DNA of 64,000 bases from Epiperipatus broadwayi (Eukaryota > Onychophora > Udeonychophora > Euonychophora > Peripatidae): assembly GCA_028023455.1 (NCBI GenBank), contig JAQFVV010000568.1, positions 186,001-250,000 of the forward strand, written 5' to 3'. Below the pieces are notes generated by a model. That model ran no database searches, was not told the origin of the DNA, and saw nothing but the letters and a program-made list of their open reading frames with translations. Every line of letters starts with the position of its first letter. Within the stretch, counting starts at the first letter, position 1. The translations under genes and the position numbers were made by a program. Below are positions 44,345 through 55,474 of this stretch, piece after piece.

Positions 44345-45915
44345 GCCAGCTTATCTTCGATGATGGAAGTCTGTCTGATGGAAGCACTGGTTGTTCAGTC
44401 ACAATCTGGAAAAATTTCTTTTTAGGGATTATGGATCAGATAGTGGTAGTTTTCGTAATATATTGTAAAAGATGCATGCAATGACATACCATTGTTTTTC
44501 CTATGCAACTGCATGTGTTCAATTACTGTGGTGACTGTTTTATTATTTCATAAAAGTCATGCACAGATTCGGTTGATTTTGGTGTTGTCATGTTTATGAT
44601 GGGAAGACAGTAACTAAGCTAATCTTGACCATTATCCATATGTTGAGGAGGGAGATTTTTTTTGTAGAGATAGGTAAACCTTGGCAAAGTTTTTAACTGT
44701 GTTAGTGGTAGGTTCAATGATAGAATTTGGCTTGTGGTGACCGCTGAGAAAAGCAATGAAATCTTTTTGCCGGTTTTGATTTTCCATTCTGATGACTTGT
44801 CATGGTTGAAAGACAGTTTGGAGGATTCATAAAATATTTGTATTATTAGGATGAGGCATTTTGGCTATTTTTGAGAAGGTAGGGTGACAAGTACATCATC
44901 CATGTATATGAATGCTTTACAGTGTTGCTTCAGCTGGACTACATAGATTCCTGGGAGCCCTGCCTCAATCTGTTTAAGAAGGAGGTTTATGTAGAGGGTG
45001 AATTGGAGACCACTAAGTGGAGATTGTTGGGGTATGGATCTTGAAGGAACAAAACTATCTGTAAAGAAATCAGAGAAATGTGGACCAATCTTTTATATAG
45101 TAGATTGTCCAATATCTGAATGGTTTGAGTTGGAATGTTTAGTGCTGAAAGGCTATTGAGAAAATGTGGACATTTACTGAGTCAAATGCCTTAGAGATGT
45201 CCAACTGGATGGCAATGGGTTTGTATAGGTTCTTGTATATGATATGATCACAGAGGATTTTTATCTCCCTGATCACAGGGAGTATAGACGAGCTCTTCTT
45301 TGTGAATTCCAACTCGGATATGTTGTCCAGAATAACATCCTGGATTTTCCCCTTGATCACCCCTTCAATGACCTTAAAAAGTGGGGTCATGGAGATAGGC
45401 CTTATGCTAGACAGTGCACATGGGTCCCAGTTTTCTTAAGGAAGGAGACCTTGTGTTGCTGTTTGTAAGATGATTAGTTAGTTTTAAGACTAGGGCAGTG
45501 GTGAAATTCTTGAGGTGCATAAGCATGAACATGAGGAAGCCATGTAGTCTTGGATGGACATTGAGAGGCAGAGCAGACAACTGGTTTTTGATGTTTGAAA
45601 TGGTTATTCCATGTTTTGTGACACCTAATGCCAGTAATTTGTGGTGTAGGGAAACAAATTTGACAGGCATTTCTTGAAATATGATGGTATTTGGATGAGT
45701 ATTTGGTTGGCAGATACATCGCTACCACTGATGAGAAGGGACAAAGGAGTTTGCTGTTTTTTGCTCCAGGGCCTTTCTGAGATAGCCAAGCATACATCAA
45801 TGTTGGCCAGGTAAGTATAACCTAGCATTCTTTATTGCATTTATTTCAGCAATCACAGCTTGTTTTTGCTTACGCAGTGGTTTATATGATAGGGTATTGT
45901 CTATAGTACCACCAC
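44345..45915 (-). pseudogene. Tx1/L1-group non-LTR retrotransposon fragment T3
   Basis: On the minus strand it starts in the linker (KPLRKQKQAVIAEINAIKNA, ALEQKTANSFVPSHQW) and passes the PRLHGFLMFMLMHLKNF segment shared with T1 and T2. It gives SIRPISMTPLFKVIEGVIK, KPIAIQLDISKAFDSV (first catalytic Asp), LPGIYVVQLKQHCKAFIYMD and DVLVTLP (box YMDD). MQLHRKNNGMSLHASFTIYY of the C-terminal region follows. The segment 45390-45139 is open, while the rest has stops and shifts. ORF1 and endonuclease are missing, so the copy is 5'-truncated at about 45915. The 3' limit against G2 is uncertain by about 150 bases. Confidence 0.68.
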
Positions 45916-47299
45916 TTGAGGAAAAATTTTAAATACATTTATTACATCTAAATAGTCAAAAAACATTATTTATAAAGCACACTAACACCATGAATGTTTG
46001 GACATCATAGCTACTGAATGTATTTTTATATTTGATTCTGAGGAGTTAATAATTAGAAATCAAGTCTATGCTAATACTATTCCTTCTTGGTTGCCTAGTT
46101 TTAAAATTGCAAAATAAAATTTCAACCATATACTATTATGATTACTTGCTAGAATATTTGCCTATTGTCAAAATTTATTCTAGCTTAAACAAAGCATTAA
46201 ACAAACATTTAATGCTACTAAAGATAATAACTATAATGGTTGGCTAGCTTGCATCCTAAGTTGATTAACATTTTTTTATATATTTTACAGTCAAGTACTT
46301 ATGATATCTTAATTTTAATGAAGTAATAACAACAAAAATAGAAGATTAATTTCTTTGTAACCTATTGCTGTTTAAAATTAGATGGGTAATATGATGATGA
46401 TAACTGTTATTATCACATCTCAACTGATTATTGCCTAGAACTATGTTAATCATGAAAAACCAAGTGGTAAATAAAAGCTTTCATCAGAAGTCAACATACC
46501 TTAATATTTAATTTATTTAATATTCACCAAGTTATATTAAATTATTAATTTTTAAGAGATTTAGTATCCTCTCACTAAATTTCTCCATACGATGCACATA
46601 AAACAGCACAATATGGATATGTTGTAATCAACAAAACCACTGAAAATTACTAACTACACCTAAGGAGAAAACTACCTCAACAATTAGCTATCACTGCCAT
46701 AAATTTTATAAATACCATATTCTACACATTTTACGGTGAAAAACTGAATCTTACATAAGAGATAGCAAAATAAATATACCCAGATCTAGTGAATGTTTAC
46801 ATATAAATAAAATTTTGTGCTTCTAAATATATATATACATTAGCAGCAAATGTTTATATATATATAAAATTTTGTGCTTCTAAATATATATATACATTAG
46901 CAGCAAAATAATTTGTCAGGTAGCATTTAAGAAATGTTTTTTCCCTATATATTGGCAGTAAAATAGTATGAGTTCTTCAACAGCAGATTTTAAAATATTT
47001 AAATTTTAGCAGTAATAAAAAGGCAGTGGTTAGGTAAATAGTGTTAGAGTAAAGCAGCATGTAGACCAAAAAGACCAAGAGGGAGATAGCCAATTAGCCA
47101 TTATTAAAATTTGAAATAAAATATAATATCAAGTGAGGTAAAAATAAAAAAATAGCCATCATTTAGAACTGAGATAAAAATTTAAATCATATAAAAATAT
47201 ATGTAATAATAAGTTGTAGATATGTAATAATAAGTTGTAGCTACAAAACGTAAGTATAAAAAAAATTTTAAATAATAAAAAAACAAAACAACATCATCA
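45916..47299. other. AT-rich non-coding interval
   Basis: No gene recognised. It contains a direct duplication of about 54 bases at 46800-46906 (TTTTGTGCTTCTAAATATAT plus ACATTAGCAGCAAA repeated) and a ~21-bp pair (ATGTAATAATAAGTTGTAG) at about 47198-47240. Confidence 0.6.
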
Positions 47300-47750
47300 T
47301 TGGCCAGTAGAATCAGGCCAAACATGGAAATGGATCTGGATACATCTGGATTTCCAGAATTTCCACCAACAGTCATAAAATCTGCTCAGAAAACTGTGGA
47401 TCCAGAAGATTTTATTATGAGATATCTTGAGGAATTTCTCAGAAAAAGCAAAGAAAGATTAGAGGATGGAAAGAAGAAGCCCAAAGGAGAGATTTGGAAC
47501 ATAGAGAGCTGACTAGACTCATCCATGAATGGGCAGAAGTGAGAGAGAAACAGAAAGCACTCCAACTTGAAATTGAAAAATGTTACACAAAAAGCAGTTA
47601 AGAAGTGAGTGAAGTAAGAAAAGAGAAAATGGACTTTAACTCAGGAGTACTGACAGAGGAACCCCCAAACCAGAAATTAGAAAGCAATGATTCAGCAAAT
47701 GACAAGAATGATACACCAGACATAGTCCTCAAGCCCAGCTAACCAAGCTT
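47300..47750 (+). pseudogene. gag-like coding relic (G4)
   Basis: The frame from 47300 to 47512 reads IRPNMEMDLDTSGFPEFPPT, VDPEDFIMRYLEEFLRKSKE and DGKKKPKGEIWNIES, then a stop. A +1 shift continues the charged helix style (LTRLIHEWAEVREKQKALQL, EIEKCYTK) to about 47585 and further to NDTPDI. Composition and predicted helices resemble retroelement gag. It does not match G1-G3, and no LTR or primer-binding site could be placed nearby. The assignment is by style and by its tandem-repeat continuation only. Confidence 0.35.
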
Positions 47751-48065
47751 ATCAACATTAAAATATTTCAAGAAGTCAAAGAAAATCCCCAACTCAATTT
47801 AGAATAAATATTTCAACCAAATGATACACCAGACATAGGACCTCAAACCCAGCTAACCAAGCTTCTCAGCATAAAATTTTTTTCATGAAGTTAAAAAATG
47901 TCTGCAACTTTACTTAGAAAGAATATTTTAAGCAAATGATGTATGAGATGTAAGACATCAACCCCAGCTAACCAAACTTACCACCAATATAAAAACACTT
48001 CAGGAAATTTAAAAAAATACCCCACCTTATTTAAAAAGAATATTTCAACCAGATGATGTAAAAGT
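47707..48065 (+). repeat. ~115-bp tandem repeat, three units plus partial (G4)
   Basis: Blocks starting AATGATACACCAGACAT recur at 47707, 47820, 47936 and (partial) 48052, with periods of 113, 116 and 116. Each unit contains CAGCTAACCAAGCTTMTCA and then TTTCA.GAAGT..AAAAA and AGAATA.ATTTCAACC. In the best frame a unit reads NDTPDIGPQTQLTKL, then IK.FQEVK, then PQLYLERIFQP, about 38-39 residues. Stops and indels show it is decayed. Confidence 0.85.
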
Positions 48066-49360
48066 AAAGGTAAAAATAATGACAGCAATGGATTTCAGCC
48101 TTTGGGCCAGAGAGCCACCAGATAAAGCAAATAATTCCAACAACCCATGGCTACAGTTATTAATGAGCAGCAGTTTGAAACCCCTTTTATATCACCCACC
48201 AGATCCAGGATTATAAGTGTAATAATAAACAAAAAAATAAAAAGAAATGGACATGTTAAATAAATAAATGAGAAAAAGGAGATCAGACTTTAGATCACAA
48301 TGTCAGACTATCATAATTTAAAAGTGATAGGTCAGTTAATTGTAAAAAAGAATAGAAAAATATATTCACTAGATGGTAAATCACCTGATTTAATATATTA
48401 TCCAGGTATAAAATTTTGTTCCATCATTTTATTTATATATTGTATTTTTATATGGGTTATCTTGTAAATTTTTTTTTATAAAGACTTCATTGGTGGACAC
48501 CTGATTTAATGTAAAACAGTAAGATTTGCTTTGCAGATCTTTGGTTCACATTTTCTCATGTCTTTCCCACCCTCATACTTTAATTTAAACCCCAGTGTAT
48601 TGTAGTGTGTCTGCAATGCACTTATATGCTGAAAATCTCACCCAATTTTAAACCATGAGTACAACGCCTATGTTATATATATTTGAGTTTCTAATATAAA
48701 TAAATAAATATTGTAAATTACGTGTATGTACACATAAAATAGATTTGTTTTATAAGACATATGAAAAAAAAAAGATTTGTTTTAAAAAGTAGGTTATATA
48801 GGTTATAATTGGGCACACACTGGGATATATTTATATTCAAAACCTTAGGCAAAATAATAATTTGTTGTTTAAAATTATTTCTGTTTAAACCTATTTATAA
48901 AAGATATTACATTCGTAATATTTGTTTTAGTTTAAAATAAAATTATATTTGTCCCATAAATAGATTTAAACATTGAAAATTAAAAGTAAAATAATTTTGT
49001 TTTAGATTTTAAAATTATGCTACATATTTTCTGTTTAAAATAAATGAGGGTTGGTAAGAAACAACAGCTTTAATTAATATGTTCTAGGAGCTTATTTAGA
49101 AATACAGCAGATGCCCACTTAAGATAGTTTTTAATTAGCAAAAGTTTTTTTTTTTTTATGAAATCAAAGTTTTAATCCGAATGTCTACAGAATAATTAAC
49201 AATAGAAAATTAATTAAAATTTTGTTGAATTCCTTTGGATGTTTGGAAGCACTTCATTACAGCTTGATAAGATAGCCAATTTCTGAATATTTTGTAATGC
49301 TCCAGGGCACTTTTATTGTATAGTTCTGCTATATATAGAAGGGTTTTTTTTTGTTTATTG
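48066..49360. other. Non-coding interval, possibly the 3' part of G4
   Basis: A short open piece at about 48089-48217 (MDFSLWAREPPDKANNSNNP, then a Leu/Pro-rich tail) could continue the G4 coding region. Beyond it nothing is recognised. Confidence 0.4.
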
Positions 49361-49412
49361 ATTCTGAGATATTCTGATTCATTCTGAAGTATTCTGTTTC
49401 ATTCTGAATATT
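49361..49412. repeat. 20-bp tandem repeat, about 2.6 units
   Basis: Units ATTCTGAGATATTCTGATTC, ATTCTGAAGTATTCTGTTTC and a partial third. They lie immediately before the target site used by T2. Confidence 0.85.
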
Positions 49413-49415
49413 CTT

Positions 49416-49437
49416 TCAGCAGTCTTTTTTTTATTAA
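49416..49437. repeat. Left target-site duplication of T2
   Basis: TCAGCAGTC followed by eight T and ATTAA. The right copy at 55454-55474 has seven T. A target duplication of this length is typical of L1/Tx1-type target-primed insertion. Confidence 0.82.
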
Positions 49438-49499
49438 AATAATGATTTATTTAAATGATTTATACAATGATGATTACATGAATACCGAGCAATGTCCAT

Positions 49500-50436
49500 A
49501 GCTAAATGAGCAGCAGATATAAACATGAATGTTGGATCAACACTTTATGGTATTCTAGATTGGTCCATACTTTGTCCCAGTTGAACAATTATGTATGCCT
49601 CATTGAGCATCGAAAGTCATGTCCAAATTTATAATGAGTATAGGTTTAAAGTCAAGATGCAAAGCAGAGGCTAAGTGGGCTGGAAGAACATTGACAAGGT
49701 CATTGATTCACTCCCAATCTGTCAGTCTGAGCCCAAGCATCCCGAGATCTGTCCATTACTTTCTTATAAGTTAAGCCATTGAGCTTGTGATTAAATTTGT
49801 TAGCTTTTTTTGTTGAGGTAGATGGTATGATCAATCCACTAATTGGTAGTCTTTAGATAGAATGGTAGAGTTCACATACATATGACTGAGCTCATCTTAG
49901 TATTGCATTGATGGGGCGTGACTCATATTTGATCATTGATATCTTTGCAATAATCAGTGCACTAGCATGGAGGTGCCTGCCCAGGTTTGTTGATACAGCC
50001 AATGCAGAGCAAGCATTTTATCTCTGATGATGTTACCCTTGATAAATGTTTTAAATACTTGAAGGGTACTGGTGTTTGCATTGCCCAGAACAAAACTGCA
50101 TCTCGTTAACTAGATGGCGAAGGATAGGAAAATTGCCAATCTAATGTTAGCAAAATTGCCAGATTTAATTGCTTGCTGGATTAAGAATGTGTCTGTAGAA
50201 AAGCGTTTTACCTTTTCATCAATGAAAGACCCAAGAATGCTGAATGATGGACAATCTAAAAAAATGTGTTGAATTGTTTCCTCATCCCTCTGACAGAGTT
50301 GACATTGAGAGCTGATTTTGTTAAAACCCCTCATCATTACGAGGAACTGATTAGTGGGTAGTGATGAGAGGTTTAATTTCAGAAGAAAATCAATAAATTT
50401 GGATTCCAGAAACCAATGATTGGCTTTTTTGATCAA
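49500..50436 (-). pseudogene. T2 ORF2 C-terminal region
   Basis: 50436-50110 is open and reads ESKFIDFLLKLNLSSLPTNQ, then SSQCQLCQRDEETIQHIFLD and CPSF. This is the C..C.......H....C zinc-type motif found after the RT in L1/Tx1-group elements. Further pieces down to about 49500 (LNEAYIIVQLGQSMDQSRIP, SVDPTFMFISAAHLAMDIAR) suggest the ORF once ran close to the element's 3' end, now with stops. Confidence 0.6.
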
Positions 50437-50632
50437 TAATTTGTTGTTTAATCCAAGAGCATTATGGAGAGATGAAGGACAATTTTTCTTTAGCCTATAA
50501 GTTTCCCAATAGGACTTTTTTCATTGAAGATATTTGTAGTTAAGTTAATACAGTCATTGACATGTGTCCAGATGTCAATCAACTATCCTTTACTATGAGG
50601 AGGTGGAGTATCAGTAGATTGAAATTCTTGGA

Positions 50633-51787
50633 TTAAATTTGTATAGTCCATTTCCAGTGATTGTGTAGCAGATTTAGTGATTTTTGCAAGTATAATGTAG
50701 CAACCGAGTGTAGACCAAGACAGTTCAGTTCTCTAGGCATTTGGGCTTTTGCCAAGCTTATGGCCACAACCTTCCTTTTACACAATATCTTAGTACATAA
50801 TGAGCCTATTTGTTTACCAAAGATTTTAGTAGGCTTGATGATTGGTAGATAGTAATTGAGTCTTGAAAACACTAGCATGATGAGGAGTGTGATTTTACCA
50901 GGAATTGAAAGCGAAATACTAGAGAGAGTGTTGATTGTTTTATTGGTTTTTTGAAGGATTGAATTTTGAATTTCTCTAGTCATGATAGTTTTTGTTTTTG
51001 CCATGGGGAATCCTAAAAAAAGCTGTGGCTTGGCTGTGAATCTGGATGGAATTGTTGTTCCTGTTTTAATTTTCCAGATGGAAGATTTGCTATTGTTAAT
51101 TTGGAAATTTAATATTTTAGCATGCTTGTCAATAATTGTGAAGAGTGTTGAAAGATGAGCTTTGCTGGAAAGAAAAATGGTAACATTGTCCACATAGGAG
51201 ATGTGGTTGATTTGTTTTTTGATGGTGGGAACATAAATGCCTGGCAAGATATTCTTTATGTCCTTGAGAATGGGGTTGATGTAAGTTATAAAACATAGTG
51301 ATGCCAGGGGAGAACCCTGTGGAATCAAGATGTGAGGTCTAAAACCTGTAGACAACCTTCCATCTAAAGAAGTAAATATGGAACAATTTAGTAAAAGGTT
51401 TGCTATTATTCTGATGTACACGTTGGGCACCTGATACTCCCGCATCATCTGGAACAATATGGCTGGTATTACCGAATCAAATGCTGAAGAGAAGTCCAGT
51501 TGTACAACCAGTGGCCTTGACTTATTGGTTTGTGTGATGTGTTCAGTTAGTAAAAGAAAGCACTGAACTGCATCAATGGTTGATGATCTTTTTCAGGCAA
51601 ATTGAAAAGATGAAATATGTGAGTAGAGTTGGTGTTGTATCCGGTCCTTAACTAAGGATTCAATTGTCTTAATTAGCAATGGAATCATGAAAATAGGTCA
51701 TATATTGTTGAGACTAGATGGATTTTCTTGTTTTTTAAGAAATGGACCAGTGCCACTGGGTACAAATCTGGAATGTTCTGAAAGTCA
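50633..51787 (-). pseudogene. T2 ORF2 reverse transcriptase, altered active site (YVDN)
   Basis: 51787-51460 is broken but shows VALVHFLKNKKI, IQHQL-like blocks and PLVVQLDFSSAFDSV, the first catalytic Asp motif. 51457-50633 (274 codons) continues FQMMREYQVPNVYIRIIANL, FRPHILIPQGSPLASLCFIT (the PQGSPL block), then INHISYVDNVTIFL, where T1 and T3 have YMDD. The second Asp of the box is Asn, which should abolish polymerase activity. LNFQINNSKSSIWK, PQLFLGFP and LSIPGKITLLIMLVFSRLNY complete the palm and thumb. Confidence 0.75.
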
Positions 51788-51815
51788 TCAGCCAGCATGC
51801 CAATCATGTTTTTGA

Positions 51816-53165
51816 TTATGGGATTGTGTAGTGACTAAGGTGTAATAGTACAAATTTTGGGATTGCATGAAGGCTTGGATGAGTGCTTTCAGAAAATGCC
51901 TGTAGCTTTTGCAATATTTGGGCTTCATTTGTGTTGTGATTGGTTGTGGTATAATTCCATATGTTTTCTGTTTGAAAAGTATTGTTTTGCAACTTTGTTT
52001 CGAAATGAGAGTGAATTCTTTCCAACATTTCTGGTCCACTATAGCACTTGCTGTTAATGATAATCGTAGATGGTGTTGGTCTAGCAGCCAATCCAAGTGC
52101 CCATCGAATGTAGCTTCTAGTCCAGTTATGACTATTTGCCCAAAAGATTTTGGATCTCTTTGTAGCAATGTATTGAGTTAGAGCTTTTTGTTTTTCATGA
52201 TATTGAGTTTTTAATTCTAGTATTTTTTGAATTTTGGTACTTGAGAGGGGTAGTGAACTTAGACTATTACTAATTGAATCAAGTTCTTTTAGAAGTTGAT
52301 TTGGTCCCTTAGATCTTTTTGTGTGAAAGTTAATGAGGATGCTCAAGATTCCTACGAAAGCAGACCATGCTTGCACAGGTGGCAAAGTGAGTACTTGTAT
52401 TTTATTTAGAAGGATATATGCTTCTGAGAATAACCATTCCGGTGTTGTGGCTTTGTTCAAAAGTCTTATAGTTTTTGTGTGGTCTGAAAGACTTATCATG
52501 TTGGTGTCTAGTTGTAGCGAGATTTTTATAGCAAGGTGGTCTGAGAAAGGCACTAATTGCAGCTTGGCATGCAGGTTATAATGAAGTTCAGGGGAATAAA
52601 AGAGAAGATCAATTAGCGATTGCTTGTGTTGTGTGTAAAATGAGAATGATTGAGGAGGAAAGAAACCTTCTCCACATAGCATAACTTTGTTGAATAAATG
52701 AAGATATTTGTTAGTAAACTGATGATAGGTCATGTTAAAATCCCCAAAGCAGATTGAGGGTGAATTATTGGATGAAAGCAGGGCGTTGATTTTATTAATC
52801 ACTGAATGGATTAGATTAGTATCATTCTTGAGATAAAGGTAAATTATGTTTATGGGGTTATTATTAATGGTAATGTTAATAAATAGAAGTTCTTTGCTAA
52901 TGTGAAGAGTTCATAGTTGCTGATGTTCCAGATTTTTATTAATTAGAAAAGCCACTCCAGAAGAAGCAGTATTCGAGGGGAGAGAATGGAAATATCCATG
53001 TTGCTGCATTAACTGCTGTATTTTAATATTGGACTGAAAATGTAACTTGGTCTTGGAGAAACATACAATGTGTAAGTTTGATTTGTTCAACCAGTTTTTG
53101 ATTGCATGTACCCGATCCAGTGAATTGAGCCCCCTCACATTAATTCCAGCAATTTTTAAATGCAT
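51816..53165 (-). pseudogene. T2 ORF2 endonuclease and linker
   Basis: 53165-52911 begins LKIAGINVRGLNSLDRVHAI, the first APE-endonuclease block, then FSKTKLHF where active copies usually have ETK, and ASSGVAFLI. After a stop, 52802-51816 (328 codons) carries ICFGDFNMTYHQF (GDFN motif), LIDLLFYSPELHY and LVPFSDHLAIKISL (SDH motif with the catalytic Asp/His). The linker follows with KIFWANSHNWTRSYIRWALG and HPSLHAIPKFVLLHLSHYTI leading into the RT. This is the best preserved endonuclease in the window. The stop between the two parts and the changed Glu motif suggest inactivity. Confidence 0.72.
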
Positions 53166-53215
53166 TGTTTAATTCTGTATAGGCATGTAGATTGCTTTAT
53201 TCTTCTGAGAACTCA

Positions 53216-55297
53216 TCATCCAAATGAGATTAGTTGATCCTCGAGTACTTGTGCTGTTTGAGTCAGAATATCCCAATTTGTTACTGTTGTTATTGTTTGA
53301 CCTTGATCAAGTGCTTTGTTTTGAGAATTTGTATTTGAGTTAACCATGTTATCTTTTTGAGATGCTGTACTTAGTGAATCTGTAGATTGGTTCTTTGTTG
53401 AGCAATTTGATACTGTTGTTTTTGTTTGACCTTGATCTAGTGCTTTGTTTTGAGTATTTGTATTTGAGTTGATCATTTTGTCTTTTTGAGATGCTGTACT
53501 TAGTGAATCTGTAGATAGGTTCTCTGTTGAGCTGTTCTGAGACTTATTTCTTTTTGTTCTCTTCTTTTCTTGCCTACTTCTATTTTTGGATGCTTTGTTT
53601 GAAGAGTCTTGAGTGTAGTTGATATCAAGATCAGATTCTGCAGTTGAGTTGGTTGTTTCTTTATGCTGCGATTCAGAAGAATCTTGTGTTTTCCTTTTGT
53701 TATTCGGTATTATTTGACCTTTTGGATTAGTTTGTAGAGATGATTGTATTGGTATTTGTTGCTTAGTTATTGTTTGTTGTACTTGATGTGTCTGTGTTTC
53801 TATTATTTCCTGTTTTGATCCAGTTGAATGATTTTCGGAAGCTGTGTGTATATGTTGTAATGTAATACTGTTCACACAGCCTTCTTTTGTTTTCTCTTGA
53901 GTTATGGCCTCATTGACTTGATTTTGTTCATTATCACTTGTATTAGTTGTCTGTTGAATTGAAGTGAATTGAGGGTTTAATGTTTTTTGTGGACATTTAT
54001 GATTTCTGGACATCTTTAAATTACAGTGAGCACCTGTTCCTTTTGGACATGCTTTTAGAAGGTGAGTACGTTCCCCACAGCTGAAACACTGAGGCTGCAC
54101 ACCTCGAATTGAGATGAAAATTGAAAGTTTTGCCTCATCTAGTGTAAACAGGATGTCTAGTGGAGAATAATCTGGGTTTAGTTTAAGCAAGAAGGCTGCA
54201 CTATTTGAGGGCAGTTCAATGCCTGCTCTCTTTTCTGCTATGAATTTGAAATTTGTGATATTTCCAAATTTAGCTAAAAGTCATTGGAGGTCATTTTGAT
54301 TAAAATTTAAATAGCAGTTTCGTGCTAATCCATGAATAATTCTGGGTTTGTTCATGTCTATCTTTATGAGATATCTGTTTTTGAGGTAAAGTTGGTTTCT
54401 TTTAAATTGTTCTTTTTGTAATATATTGTAAAACTATCACTAAATATCTTTTGCGGATGGTGATATATTCTCTTTATTGAATCAGTTAATTGTTGACTTT
54501 TAATGAGTTCAAAAAAGTCATCTGTGGGGAATGTGAACAAGTTGCAGTAATCATTAGATGTGGTTAATATTAAAGTAAGATCACTATGGTAATGTAAGAA
54601 GTAAGAAAGAGTTAAACAAAAGTGGAGGTATTCTGGAATTGAATTCCTGGCTTATCTCATGATAATTATTCATGGTGGTTTGTGAGTTTTGTGGAAATGC
54701 TAGAGGTCTATGTTCATTATTGTTGAAATATTCATCGCCTATAAACTTGAGGATATTTGATTGTGTGGTAGATTCACCTGTTATTATACCTGTAGTTTTA
54801 GTTTTGTTAAGTGCTATTGCATATGATTGATTGCATGTTTGAATTGTTGGACTTAATTTATTTTGTAATTGACTGTTAATACTTATATTATGGTTTAATG
54901 TTGTTTTATTACAGAACTGTAAACTTTCTATGTCAGAATTGGGTTTAAGACTGGGGAATTCTAGTAAATAAGGTTTTTGTGCGTTTAGAGCTTGACTGTA
55001 ACTTTGATCACGGTTTATCGCATTGGAAAATGAGTTTATATTTTTTTGTCTACTTTGTTGTGATGATGTAATGTTTTCGGAAAGCGATTGAGGCTTTGCA
55101 TTTTTATTTATATGTCTGAAGGGATGTAGGAAGAAGTTGGCTTGATTGGTTTTATTGGAAGTATTTTCTATTGTTTCTTTTTGAGGGCTCATGTTAAACT
55201 TATCGAATACCTTTCTAACATTATTGTCGCTATGAGATCTCATAATTCTGTTAGGCTTCGGGATTTCCTGATCAGGAAAATTAAATGCCGTATCCAT
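53216..55297 (-). pseudogene. T2 ORF1: RNA-binding zinc-knuckle protein
   Basis: 55297-54584 (ATG start, 237 codons) is Asn/Ser/Gln/Thr-rich and probably disordered (MDTAFNFPDQEIPKPNRIMR; later YALE-like YSQALNAQKPYLLEFPSLK). A broken middle (about 54580-54191) reads SDLTLILTTSNDYCNLFTFP, TDDFFELIKSQQLTDSIKRI and, later, NLEISQISN, consistent with an RRM-like region. 54190-53216 begins LKLNPDYSPLDILFTLDEAK, then QPQCFSCGERTHLLKACPKG, a CCHC knuckle, then a second Cys/His cluster (CNLKMSRNHKC). The tail is Gln/Ser/Thr-rich with a 43-residue tandem duplication. The break near 54584 prevents a single protein. Expected role: binding element RNA. Confidence 0.7.
53283..53540 (-). repeat. 129-bp (43-residue) tandem duplication in T2 ORF1
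   Basis: ACTGTTGTTATTGTTTGACC at 53283 recurs 129 bases later at 53412 with few changes. The encoded unit contains STDSLSTASQKD and NSNTN.QNKALDQGQT.TTV twice. The length is a multiple of three, so the frame is kept. Confidence 0.88.
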
Positions 55298-55453
55298 TCT
55301 GAGTTTTATTCAATAAACACAAAAGATAAATGCTTACCTGATCATTTCCACCTCTCCGTAGGTAAAAAAAAATTTCAAAACTATAGTAATTTAGTATTTT
55401 AATGTTGAATGATCTGCTTAGATTGTCACTTCTGGAAAGCCGCCAGGGGGAGC

Positions 55454-55474
55454 TCAGCAGTCTTTTTTTATTAA
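55454..55474. repeat. Right target-site duplication of T2
   Basis: TCAGCAGTC, seven T, ATTAA, matching 49416-49437 except for one T. Confidence 0.82.

Larger units (their letters stand above)
49438..55453 (-). mobile_element. Near-full-length Tx1/L1-group retrotransposon T2
   Basis: About 6.0 kb between the two target-site duplications. On the minus strand the 5' end begins GCTCCCCCTGGCGGC. A 155-base leader, ORF1 (ATG at 55297) and ORF2 (endonuclease, RT, C-terminal Cys/His motif) follow. The 3' end is an AAATAAATCATTATT-type tail with a possible AATAAA signal. Presence of both ends and of the duplication shows a full-length insertion. Stops and shifts in both ORFs indicate that it is no longer active. 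It is of the same family type as T1 and T3. The C-terminal coding part seems to extend to within about 60 bases of the 3' end. Confidence 0.82.

Noticed and set aside
51816-52581. Several plus-strand open frames (51857-52057, 51909-52181, 52333-52581)
   Set aside because: They are antisense shadows of the T2 ORF2 endonuclease and linker.
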